DNA of 32,956 nt from Methanolobus sp. UBA32. GTDB taxonomy: Archaea; Halobacteriota; Methanosarcinia; Methanosarcinales; Methanosarcinaceae. The notes beneath the pieces are model-generated. The model did not search any database. It was not told the DNA's origin and was given only the letters and a program-made list of their open reading frames with translations. Below, piece by piece: positions 1 through 9,175 of this stretch. The position numbers were made by a program, and so were the translations under genes. The stretch covers positions 1 to 32,956 of the forward strand of contig DAZF01000040.1 in NCBI GenBank assembly GCA_002507205.1. Direction: 5' to 3'. The stretch's first letter is position 1, and each line of letters opens with the position of its first letter.

Positions 1-34
1 AAAGGATAAGCTTTTATGCTGAAATTCTAATTAG

Positions 35-418
35 ACGGCCTCGTATCGCTATTCGGGTGGTATGTGGAACTCTTTGGAAACATCGATAATAGATGAGGAT
101 GGGGATTATTTCTATTATGAAGCAAAGTCACCTGGATTTTCACCATTTGCTATAGTCATCCCCGATGCTTCAGAAATTATAATGGAAGAAAATAGTTCTT
201 TCCTCAATGAAACTAAAATGTCAGTTGGTGATAATCCTGTTTCAGTTGAAGACACGAATGTTTCCCAGGATAGTAAAAAATCCCTGATACTTCTTTTCTT
301 AATAGGTTTAATAGTTGCAGTTGCAGTGGTAGGGATTAAGTACAGATCCCAATATGAAAAACTGTACATGCAAATAGGAAATCCTGATGGTAAAAGGTAC
401 AGGCGTATAAAGAAGTGA
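35..418 (+). pseudogene. 3' remnant of a PGF-pre-PGF surface protein gene
   Basis: The first ATG is at 62, but similarity to the C-terminal part of the large neighbouring surface protein begins upstream of it: codons from about 44 read YRYSGG, followed by MWNSLET and YFYYEAKSPGFSPFAIV. These match the YRYSGGSWNELKT and YYYYKAPTPGFSPFSIV segments encoded near 6393-6503. In this frame there are stops at 20-22 and 32-34, so the rest of the domain cannot be read through. After the domain come a linker, one membrane segment (SLILLFLIGLIVAVAVVG) and a short basic tail (KRYRRIKK), the usual anchor of these proteins. No signal peptide is present. I infer a truncated or frameshifted relic of a paralogue of the next gene. 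A short membrane protein starting at 62 is possible but would lack any export signal and most of its domain. Confidence 0.7.
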
Positions 419-533
419 AAACTGGAATATACTTTCCAGAGCACTTTTTCACTTTCCTCCGGTAAAATGTGATTTTGAACGGTGAATTATTAGTATTATA
501 TTATTGTGATTCAATAATTTTATTAACTATCAG

Positions 534-657
534 ATATAAACGCTTATTGTAACGGGTGGTACTACTTCAGTATATAGGGTTAGCTGCTCCGGGTGGTCAT
601 ACAATACGATAAGAGGGGATTAAATTCTCTCTTCTAAATGCTTTATGGGGGTAAAGC
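534..657 (+). promoter_or_regulatory. probable promoter and leader of the large surface protein gene
   Basis: The 419-657 gap is AT-rich and holds no gene. An archaeal TATA-like element (ATATAAA, 534-540) would place transcription start near 565, giving a leader of roughly 90 nt. A G-rich stretch (GGGGGT, 648-653) lies directly before the ATG at 658 and may act as ribosome binding site. No clear terminator hairpin for the relic upstream was seen. Confidence 0.4.
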
Positions 658-3600
658 ATGTTACCGAGTGGGACTAAAAAATGTGGAAGAGTAAGTTTTC
701 TTTTGATAAGCATAGCTTTGTTGATAACCGTATTGCCTGCACTTGTCAGTGCAGATTCTAATGAAACAATAGTAATAGGAAACACAGTTGTAAATCCTGG
801 TGCTTCATTTTCATTACCAATATTCGTTGAAAATGTAACCAATATGAACTTGTTATCTATGGATTTGATCTTTGATCCGTCTTTGTTATCTGTTGACAGC
901 ATAGTTGCAAATGATACATTGTCAGGGTCTGAGCTGATATATTATATTAATAACTCATCGGGTTTTGCTAATATGACCCTGGGTTCTGTGGATGTAACAG
1001 CAGAAGAACAATTCCACGTTGCTGATATTCTCTTCAGTTCCCTGGCAAGTGGTTATTCTGATATCATAGTAGAGAATGTTTCTCTTGAAAATAATACTCT
1101 GTTGTATCCTGCACCGTTCGTATTCAATGGTTCTGTCAGGGTCAATCATCTTCCGGTGATTGGTAATATTAATGACACGGTAATTACTGCAGGATCAGAA
1201 TTGTCTTTCCTTGTATCTGCAACTGATGCAGATGATTCGGAGTTAACTTATGATGTTGAAGATTTACCTTCAGGATACAATTTTAATTCTTCAACAGGGG
1301 ATTTTGTATGGACTCCTACAGAAGCTGATGTTGGTACACACAATGCAAATTTCTCAGTATCAGATGGCTATGCAGTGGACTTTACACATCTAAACATTAC
1401 AGTAAATGAATTAGTAATTGCAGACAATCCTCCTTTATTGCAATCAGTTGGAAATATGTCTGTTAATGAAAATGAGACACTATCTTTCGCTATAAAGGCC
1501 AATGACCCGGATAACAATACAGTGAAATACTCTGCATTATCGTTACCTGATAATTCATCCCTTCAAGAAGATAATGGAGATTTCATATGGGTGACTGATT
1601 TTGATGATGCAGGCGTATACTACGTTGAATTCATTGCATCAGCTAATGGTCTTTCTGATTCAGAGATAAGCGTAATTACTGTAAGTGATATAAATCGTGC
1701 TCCGAAATTATCTAATATTAAGAGTCAGATCGTTAGTGAGGGCAGTACTCTGGAATTCAGAGTAGAAGCAAGCGATTCCGATGGTGATGAACTGGATTTT
1801 CAGATGAGTGGCCTTCCGACTGAGGCAACTTTGAACGCTGATACAGGTGAATTCTCCTGGAGCCCTGGTTATGGGGATGATGGTGAACATTATGTTGAAT
1901 TTATTGTATCTGATGGCTCTCTCTCTGATTCTGAAACAGTCAGCATCACAGTAACTAATGTAAACAGGGCTCCTGTTCTGGATTCAATTGGAAACCAGAC
2001 TCTAGATGAAGGCTCTGATATTAGTTTCATTATCTCCGGTAGCGATTCAGATTTGGATTATTTGATTTATTCTGTTAAAGATCTTCCATCAGGGGCCGTT
2101 TTTGACAATGGAACCTGTGAGTTCTCATGGATTCCTTCATACTCTCAGGCCGGATTGTATAGTGTCATTTTTGAAGTAAGCGATGGAATGTACACAGATA
2201 CCGAAAATGTAGCGATAGTAGTCAATGATATCAACCTTCCACCTGCGCTCTCTGCAATTGGTGACAAAACCATCGTAGAAGGTTCGCCACTGAGTTTCAC
2301 CATATTTGGAAGTGACCCGGATTCAGATTCATTGATATACTCTGCTTCTGGCGTTCCATCCGGAGCCATCTTCAGTGAATCTACCCGCGAATTTATCTGG
2401 ACACCTACTTTTGATGATTCCGGAAATTATAATGTCACTTTCACTGTTAGTGATGGCTCTCTTTCTGCATCTGAAACTATCGAAATCACTGTAAATAATG
2501 TGAACAGAGCTCCAATTCTGGATTCAATAGGAAACAAGGTTGTTAGTGAAGGTTCTGAGCTTTCATTCATTTTATCCGGTTCAGATGCTGATTCAGATCA
2601 ACTGACTTACTCTGCAAGCAACCTGCCCGCAGGGGCTAGCTTTAATTTGAACACACATGAATTTAGCTGGATCCTAGGATATGACGATTCAAACACTTAT
2701 AGTGTCACTTTCAGTGTGAACGATAGTAGTTTATCAGATTCTGAAACCATCAACATAAATGTAGTGGATGTCAACCGTGCCCCATTCATAGAATCAATAC
2801 CTGACAAGCTGATAAACGAAGATGAAGAACTGATCATACATATTAATGGAAGTGATGCAGATGACGATTCTCTCGATTACAGCAAGGATGTTGGCTTCGG
2901 AACATTGGTAGGTAATGTGTTTAGCTGGACTCCAGGTTATGAAGATAGTGGCATATATGATGTCAATTTCAGCGTATCGGATGGTGACCTTTCATACACT
3001 GAAACTGTAAAGATAGCTGTTGGAAATACAAATGTACCTCCGGTTCTTGGTCAGATAGGTGGAAAGAGCGTCGATGAGAATCAGGCTCTTTCATTTGTAA
3101 TAAATGCAACAGACATTGACTCTGGTGACAATCTGATATACGATGCATCAGGCCTGCCTTCAGGAGCATCCTTTGATACGGATGCACATATGTTTTCCTG
3201 GACACCTTCATACTCTCAGGCAGGAACTCATAGTGTAGTTTTTGAAGTAAGCGATGGAATATACGCAGATACCGAACTTGTAAGGATCGTAGTCAATAAT
3301 GTTAATCGTCCACCTGTACTTTCAGCAATCGGTGACAAAACTGTTGTAGAAGGTTCGCAACTGAGTTTCACCATTTCTGGAAGTGACCCGGATTCAGATT
3401 CATTGACCTACTCTGCTTCGGGTGTTCCATCCGGAGCCAGCTTCAGTGAATCTACTCGTGAATTTATCTGGACACCTACTTTTGATGATTCCGGAAATTA
3501 TGAAGTTACTTTTACTGTTAGTGATGGCTCACTTTCCGATTCCGAAACCATTACTATCAGTGTTGGTTCTGTCAACCGGGCTCCTGAACTAACTCCAATA

Positions 3601-6600
3601 ATGGATAAAGAAGTCAATGAGAATTCAGAATTGCTATTCTCAATTTCAGGTTCTGATCCTGATGGTGATGATCTTACATATTATGCCACAGGTTTGCCTT
3701 CCGGTGCAATGTTTGATGTAAATACACGTCAGTTCCGCTGGACCCCCGGATATGAAGATTCAGCTACTTATGATGTAACATTTACTGTTAGTGACGGCTC
3801 TCTTTCTGATTCTGAAACTATCGAAATCGCTGTAAATAATGTGAACAGAGTCCCGGTTCTGGATTCAATAGGGAATAAGGTTGCTAGCGAAGGTTCTGAG
3901 CTTTCATTCACTATATCTGGTTCAGATGCTGATTCCGATAAAATAACCTACTCTGCAAATGGCCTGCCATCTGGTTCTAGCTTTAATGTGAATACACATA
4001 AATTCAGCTGGACCCCAACATTTGAAGATTCAGGGGTTTATAGTGTCACTTTCACTATTAGCGACGGCTCACTTTCCGATTCCGAAACCATTTCCATCAG
4101 TGTTGGTTCTGTTAACCGTGCTCCTGAAATGAATCCAATCGGTGATAAGACCGTCAGTGAAGGTTCGGAGTTGAATTTTATTGTAACGGGCAGCGATCCG
4201 GATTCAGATTCGTTGAAGTATTCTGTTTCCAACCTTCCTTCAGGTGCAGAATTTGATACTGCCACCCATGAATTTACCTGGACACCGGATTATGAAGATT
4301 CAAACACCTATAGTGTAACTTTCACTGTGAGCGATGGCAGTTTGTCTGATTCTGAAACCATCAGCATAAATGTAGTGCATGTTAACCGTGCACCCATGCT
4401 CATGGTGATAGGTTCACAATCAGTAGATGAAAATAAACTCCTTACAATTACTCCGGTTGCAACAGATGACGATGATGACACACTTTATTATTCTTTAGTT
4501 AATCCACCATCAGGCTCGGAAATAGATGAAGCTACAGGCATATTTACGTGGAAACCGACGTATGAGCAGGATGGAAGCTACCTGATCCGGTTTGTAGTTT
4601 CAGATGGATTGTTGGAGGATACAGAAGCCGTAACCGTCACGGTAAACGATGTCAATCGTCCACCGGTATTTGATATTCCAGAGCTGGTCAACGTGCCAGA
4701 GAACACAACTTTGGTCCTGGATTTGGATGCTTCTGACCCGGACGGGGATATCCTTGAGTATTCAAAGGATGTATCATTTGGTACTTTGCAGGAAAATATC
4801 TTTTCATGGAAGCCAGGTTATGAGGATGAAGGAATCTATGATGTAACATTCAAGGTAAATGATGTCGAGTTCGAGGTAAGTAAAACACTGAAGATCAATG
4901 TTACAAACTCCAATTCAGCACCAGTACTTTACTCCATATCGGATATACTGGTCAACGAGCTTGAAACTGTAACCATTAACCTCACAGCTGTTGATATTGA
5001 TGATGATGAACTGGAATTCTCAAAAGATGCAGAATATGGAAACATTTCAGGTAATATCTTCACCTGGACTCCCGGTATAAATGATAGTGGTTTTCATAAA
5101 ATACTATTTACGGTATCTGACGGTCAGCTTTCTGATTCAAAGCTCGCCACTATTGCAGTTGGTAATACCAATATTCCTCCTGTCATAGTACATACGAGAA
5201 TTCAAGAGGTAAGGGAAAACGAAATGCTGACTTTCACTTTGAATGCTTCTGATGTCGATGATGAGATGCTTACATATTCATGCGCAGAACTACCGGCCGG
5301 AGCTAATATTGAAAGAACGAATGGAACTTTCATCTGGACTCCTACGTATGAGCAGGCTGGGACCTATACGGTGGAGCTTATGGTCTCTGATAAGATATAT
5401 ACTGCAGTGGATGCTGTTGTAATAAACGTGGAGAATGTAAATCGTGCACCAGTATTTGATTCAATTCCCATGCACGCTGTAAATGAAACTGAGACATTGT
5501 TGATACATCTTGATGCAAGTGACCCGGATGGCGATGGTATCACTTTTTCAACAACTGCTGAAAATGGAAAGGTTATAGGTAATACATTTACCTGGACACC
5601 AGACTATTTTGATAGTGGTGATTACGATCTTGATTTTAAAGTTACAGACGGTTATCTGACAGACAATACTACGGTTCATGTAGAGGTATATCAGACTAAC
5701 ATGCCACCTGAAATAGAAGACATGGGTTCATATTCCGTATATGAAAACAATACTTTGCAATTCTTTGTAGATGCTACAGATGGAGATAATGATTCTCTGA
5801 CATACTCAGTCAGTGGACTTCCAACTGGTGCATCATTCAACACATCAACAGGACAATTCACCTGGAAACCAGGTTATACCCAGTCTGGTACTTATTCAGT
5901 TGAATTCCAGGTCACAGATGGAGAACTGAATGCTTCAAAGGCTGTATCCATCAGGGTTTACGACGTAGATCTAAGTTCTGATGCAGATTTTAGCGGTTTT
6001 GAAACATCAGGCAGTGGCAGTTCGGGAGGTGGTTCATCAAGCGGTGCTGAGGATTATGATAATATCGCCTATAAGGACTACTCCATAAAATACGTAACAC
6101 AAGGCATGGATATAGTATTCGAATTCCCAAATGCGGAAAATGATCTTGAGTATGTGAAATTCCATGCAGTAAAGGCAGCAAGTCAGGTAAAAGCAATAAT
6201 TGAGATACTGAAGGACCGTTCAACTCTCGTCAGCAGCAATCCGCCTGGAGATGTCTATCGTCATATCAATATATGGGTTGGAGATGCCAAATTTAATTCT
6301 GCTGGTTATATGTCATCTGCAGAGATCAGCTTTAAGGTTGAGAAAAAGTGGCTTACCGACAATAATGCAGACCCTTCATCTATAAGGCTGTACAGGTATT
6401 CAGGTGGTTCCTGGAATGAACTGAAAACTTCAAGGATAGGAGCGGATGCTAAATACTATTACTACAAGGCTCCAACACCCGGATTCTCTCCATTCTCCAT
6501 TGTAAGTACAGGACCAACTCCAGTTTCCGTAAACACTGCAGCGAAGAGTAGTACAGTTGAAAACTTGCAATACAGTTATGATGCTGATACAAGACTTGAA

Positions 6601-6960
6601 TCCACTGGTTCTGATTCCGATGCAGCTGTAATGAACACAGCATTGGAACCCAGGACAGCACGTCCTGTGGATACTGGTATAATTTTCATCGGAATTATTG
6701 GCATTCTTGCTATTGGCTCCGTGCTGGGTTATAAGTCGAGGAATGAATCTGTAGTGCTTTCCAGATACTATGATGCATTGTATACAGTTTCAGCCTCTGT
6801 GAGAAATGCTGTAAAATGGCCTATGAATAAATTGAGTTCAGAGTCTATACATAAGTATTATGCAGTGATTTGCGGAAAAATGAAGACGATCAGGTCTGCG
6901 AATTACAGGGGCCTGTATCATAAGAAAATTGCCGACATAAAGGAAAGACAAAAACATTAG
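658..6960 (+). CDS. giant surface protein: cohesin-like domain, 18 cadherin/Ig-like repeats, PGF-pre-PGF domain
   Basis: A 2100-residue exported, membrane-anchored protein. Residues 1-33 form a signal peptide ending in VLPALVSA. Residues about 34-162 resemble a cohesin domain (VNPGASFSLPIFVENV, then a FDPSLL strand). Residues about 163-1770 are 18 tandem repeats that usually begin NRAPVLxxIG and carry SGSDPDSDSLTYS, FSWTPGYEDSGTYSVTF and VSDGSLSDSETI signatures of He_PIG/cadherin-like modules; the acidic DPDSD clusters are probable calcium ligands. A Ser/Gly linker (about 1785-1797) leads to a PGF-pre-PGF domain (about 1805-1951, ending PGFSPFSIV), a membrane segment near 2006-2026 and a basic cytoplasmic tail of about 70 residues. 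N-x-S/T sequons are dense, with over a dozen in the first 290 residues. I infer an adhesin or cell-envelope protein; the ligand is unknown. The gene appears to be transcribed alone. Confidence 0.93.
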   Translation: MLPSGTKKCGRVSFLLISIALLITVLPALVSADSNETIVIGNTVVNPGASFSLPIFVENVTNMNLLSMDLIFDPSLLSVDSIVANDTLSGSELIYYINNSSGFANMTLGSVDVTAEEQFHVADILFSSLASGYSDIIVENVSLENNTLLYPAPFVFNGSVRVNHLPVIGNINDTVITAGSELSFLVSATDADDSELTYDVEDLPSGYNFNSSTGDFVWTPTEADVGTHNANFSVSDGYAVDFTHLNITVNELVIADNPPLLQSVGNMSVNENETLSFAIKANDPDNNTVKYSALSLPDNSSLQEDNGDFIWVTDFDDAGVYYVEFIASANGLSDSEISVITVSDINRAPKLSNIKSQIVSEGSTLEFRVEASDSDGDELDFQMSGLPTEATLNADTGEFSWSPGYGDDGEHYVEFIVSDGSLSDSETVSITVTNVNRAPVLDSIGNQTLDEGSDISFIISGSDSDLDYLIYSVKDLPSGAVFDNGTCEFSWIPSYSQAGLYSVIFEVSDGMYTDTENVAIVVNDINLPPALSAIGDKTIVEGSPLSFTIFGSDPDSDSLIYSASGVPSGAIFSESTREFIWTPTFDDSGNYNVTFTVSDGSLSASETIEITVNNVNRAPILDSIGNKVVSEGSELSFILSGSDADSDQLTYSASNLPAGASFNLNTHEFSWILGYDDSNTYSVTFSVNDSSLSDSETININVVDVNRAPFIESIPDKLINEDEELIIHINGSDADDDSLDYSKDVGFGTLVGNVFSWTPGYEDSGIYDVNFSVSDGDLSYTETVKIAVGNTNVPPVLGQIGGKSVDENQALSFVINATDIDSGDNLIYDASGLPSGASFDTDAHMFSWTPSYSQAGTHSVVFEVSDGIYADTELVRIVVNNVNRPPVLSAIGDKTVVEGSQLSFTISGSDPDSDSLTYSASGVPSGASFSESTREFIWTPTFDDSGNYEVTFTVSDGSLSDSETITISVGSVNRAPELTPIMDKEVNENSELLFSISGSDPDGDDLTYYATGLPSGAMFDVNTRQFRWTPGYEDSATYDVTFTVSDGSLSDSETIEIAVNNVNRVPVLDSIGNKVASEGSELSFTISGSDADSDKITYSANGLPSGSSFNVNTHKFSWTPTFEDSGVYSVTFTISDGSLSDSETISISVGSVNRAPEMNPIGDKTVSEGSELNFIVTGSDPDSDSLKYSVSNLPSGAEFDTATHEFTWTPDYEDSNTYSVTFTVSDGSLSDSETISINVVHVNRAPMLMVIGSQSVDENKLLTITPVATDDDDDTLYYSLVNPPSGSEIDEATGIFTWKPTYEQDGSYLIRFVVSDGLLEDTEAVTVTVNDVNRPPVFDIPELVNVPENTTLVLDLDASDPDGDILEYSKDVSFGTLQENIFSWKPGYEDEGIYDVTFKVNDVEFEVSKTLKINVTNSNSAPVLYSISDILVNELETVTINLTAVDIDDDELEFSKDAEYGNISGNIFTWTPGINDSGFHKILFTVSDGQLSDSKLATIAVGNTNIPPVIVHTRIQEVRENEMLTFTLNASDVDDEMLTYSCAELPAGANIERTNGTFIWTPTYEQAGTYTVELMVSDKIYTAVDAVVINVENVNRAPVFDSIPMHAVNETETLLIHLDASDPDGDGITFSTTAENGKVIGNTFTWTPDYFDSGDYDLDFKVTDGYLTDNTTVHVEVYQTNMPPEIEDMGSYSVYENNTLQFFVDATDGDNDSLTYSVSGLPTGASFNTSTGQFTWKPGYTQSGTYSVEFQVTDGELNASKAVSIRVYDVDLSSDADFSGFETSGSGSSGGGSSSGAEDYDNIAYKDYSIKYVTQGMDIVFEFPNAENDLEYVKFHAVKAASQVKAIIEILKDRSTLVSSNPPGDVYRHINIWVGDAKFNSAGYMSSAEISFKVEKKWLTDNNADPSSIRLYRYSGGSWNELKTSRIGADAKYYYYKAPTPGFSPFSIVSTGPTPVSVNTAAKSSTVENLQYSYDADTRLESTGSDSDAAVMNTALEPRTARPVDTGIIFIGIIGILAIGSVLGYKSRNESVVLSRYYDALYTVSASVRNAVKWPMNKLSSESIHKYYAVICGKMKTIRSANYRGLYHKKIADIKERQKH
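1144..5967 (+). repeat. 18 tandem in-frame repeats of about 258-273 bp
   Basis: Repeats begin at about 1144, 1429, 1696, 1963, 2233, 2503, 2773, 3031, 3304, 3574, 3844, 4114, 4384, 4654, 4912, 5170, 5440 and 5698. Most steps are exactly 270 bp (90 residues). Four units, starting at 2773, 4654, 4912 and 5440, are 258 bp (86 residues) and replace the usual LPSGASFD hairpin with a shorter segment of the type KDVGFGTLVGNVFSW. Some units are nearly identical at the DNA level, showing recent internal duplication, while the first two and last few units are more diverged. Confidence 0.9.
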
Positions 6961-7061
6961 GAATAACATTTTGAAACTTTCCTTGTTTTTCTCTTTCATC
7001 GCTTAATTTTATCTATCATTGAACAGTATTAATAAAAAGGGAAAATTCTCAGGGAGAAATC

Positions 7062-9155
7062 ATGCTGGAAAAAATGTTCAATCCTGATTCTGTAGCTGTA
7101 ATAGGTGCTTCCAGGACTAAAGGCAAGGTAGGGAGAGCCGTACTTGAAAACCTTATGCAAAACCCAGAGCTTAAGATCATACCTATAAATCCCAACGTTG
7201 ACGAAATACTTGGACTTCCCTGTTATCCTAATATAATGGATGTTCCGGGTGAAGCAAAAGCGGACCTTGCAGTAATAGTAGTTCCGGCAAAGATGGTGCC
7301 CGGGTCTATTGAAGAATGCGGTCAGGCAGGAGTGGAAAATGTTATTGTTATCTCAGCAGGCTTTAAAGAGGCCGGTGTTGAGGGTGCTCGTCTGGAACGC
7401 GAGTGCATATCACTTTGTGGGCAGTATGGTATGAAGATGATAGGGCCCAATTGTCTGGGTATCATCGATACCGCATCAGGTCTTAACGCTTCCTTTGCGG
7501 CCAATATGGCTTATGAAGGAAACATTGCGATGATGTCCCAGTCCGGTGCAATATGCACGGTCACTCTTGATTGGGCCGAGAGGATAGGTGCTGGTTTTTC
7601 AAAATTCATAAGTCTTGGTAACAAGGCAGTACTTGCAGAGAACGATTTTTTGCAGTTGTTTGAAAATGATCCATCAACAGCAGTTATCGCAGCTTATCTT
7701 GAGGGTGTCAAGGATGGCCCGGAATTCATAAAGATCGCACAACGTGTGTCCCGTTCAAAACCAATTATAATTGTTAAATCAGGCCGGACCTCAGTTGGTT
7801 CCAGGGCCGTATCCTCACATACAGGTACGCTGGCAGGCTCGGACGCAGCCTATAATGCAGCTTTTAAGCAGGCTGGTGTCATACGGGCTGATTCACTGGA
7901 GGAAATGCTGGATTACAGCCGTGCATTTTCAGTCTGCCCGTTACCCGAGGGCAGGAATATTGCTATAATCACCAATGCCGGAGGCTTGGGTATCCTCACA
8001 GCCGACGCATGTTACAATGCAGGGCTTTCAATAGCTTCCTTTGAAGAGAATACAATTGAGCGATTACGGGAAAAGCTTCCACCTGCAGCCAATTTCTACG
8101 ACCCGGTAGATGTCCTGGGAGATGCTGGCGCAGATCTATATGAACATGCTCTTGATGTTGTTCTTGAAGATATCAATGTAAATGGCGCAATTGTTCTGGT
8201 ATCTCCGCAGTCAATGACGGATGTACCGGGTATTGCTGAAAAGGTCGCAGAGAAGATTAAGCAGTCAAAGAAGCCGATACTATGTAATTTTGCAGGTGGC
8301 AGCCGGATAGCCGCAGGTGAGGAAATCCTCAACAACTACGGTATTCCCAATTACTCCTCTTCTGAAAGGGCAGTTGCAAGTATGAACGCTCTTTGCAATT
8401 ATCATACTATAAAGAACCGCAAACAGGAAGACCCTGAAAAATTAAGTTCCGACACAGCATTTGCCCGTTCATTCATAGACAGTGCATCCTCGGAAAAGAG
8501 AAGGACACATGGTCTTGAATCAATGGATATACTGAAAGCCTACGATATTCCTGTTGTGGATTCGAGGATCGCAAAAACACTCCCCGAAGCAATAAAGGCA
8601 GCAGAGGATATGGGCTATCCGGTTGTCATGAAAATCCTTTCTCCTGATATTTCACACAAGACCGATGTGGGAGGTATCCGCCTTAATCTGGAACATGCAG
8701 ATGATGTTGAGCGTGCCTACAATTCCATGATGTCTGATGTGAGGCATTACATGCCTGATGCTGCAGTCACAGGCGTACAACTCCAGAAGATGATAGGCGG
8801 AGGAAAAGAGGTAATCATAGGTATGGACAGGGACCCGCAGTTCGGTCCTTTGTTAATGTTCGGTCTTGGTGGCACTTATGTCGAGTTCCTGAAGGATGTT
8901 TCGTTTGCAGTTGCCCCTATAACGGTTGCAGAGGCAAAGCACATGGTTTCATCCATTAAGACCTATCCCCTCATTGCAGGCGTGAGGGGTGAAACCGCAT
9001 CAGACATTGATTCAATTGTCCAGACCCTGCTGAAGGTTTCACAATTGGTCACGGATTTCCCGGAGATACTGGAATTTGAAATTAATCCTTTAATGGTTAT
9101 GCCCGAAGGTGAGGGTTGTGTTGCAATGGATATCAGGTTCACCCTGGAAAGTTAA
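7062..9155 (+). CDS. acd: acetate-CoA ligase (ADP-forming), fused alpha-beta form
   Basis: This 697-residue enzyme interconverts acetyl-CoA, ADP and phosphate with acetate, CoA and ATP. The order is a CoA-binding Rossmann domain (residues 1 to about 130, GASRTKGKVG at the start), succinyl-CoA-ligase-like domains with the phosphohistidine loop SSHTGTLAGSD (His253), and a C-terminal ATP-grasp domain (about 480-697) containing SPDISHKTDVGG, whose His is the likely second phosphorylation site of the family. Alpha and beta parts are fused in one chain, as in many archaeal enzymes of this class. Start ATG 7062 follows CAGGGAG. The next gene begins 20 nt after its stop and codes for a Pta-like protein, so the two likely form an operon. 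The enzyme could make ATP from acetyl-CoA; substrate range (other acyl or aryl acids) cannot be read from sequence. Confidence 0.93.
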   Translation: MLEKMFNPDSVAVIGASRTKGKVGRAVLENLMQNPELKIIPINPNVDEILGLPCYPNIMDVPGEAKADLAVIVVPAKMVPGSIEECGQAGVENVIVISAGFKEAGVEGARLERECISLCGQYGMKMIGPNCLGIIDTASGLNASFAANMAYEGNIAMMSQSGAICTVTLDWAERIGAGFSKFISLGNKAVLAENDFLQLFENDPSTAVIAAYLEGVKDGPEFIKIAQRVSRSKPIIIVKSGRTSVGSRAVSSHTGTLAGSDAAYNAAFKQAGVIRADSLEEMLDYSRAFSVCPLPEGRNIAIITNAGGLGILTADACYNAGLSIASFEENTIERLREKLPPAANFYDPVDVLGDAGADLYEHALDVVLEDINVNGAIVLVSPQSMTDVPGIAEKVAEKIKQSKKPILCNFAGGSRIAAGEEILNNYGIPNYSSSERAVASMNALCNYHTIKNRKQEDPEKLSSDTAFARSFIDSASSEKRRTHGLESMDILKAYDIPVVDSRIAKTLPEAIKAAEDMGYPVVMKILSPDISHKTDVGGIRLNLEHADDVERAYNSMMSDVRHYMPDAAVTGVQLQKMIGGGKEVIIGMDRDPQFGPLLMFGLGGTYVEFLKDVSFAVAPITVAEAKHMVSSIKTYPLIAGVRGETASDIDSIVQTLLKVSQLVTDFPEILEFEINPLMVMPEGEGCVAMDIRFTLES

Positions 9156-9175
9156 GAGTTTAAGGAGATAATATT

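Noticed and set aside
1144..5967. Regular repeats of about 270 bp considered as a non-coding or CRISPR-like array
   Set aside because: The repeats are in-frame protein modules with no alternation of short conserved repeats and unique spacers.
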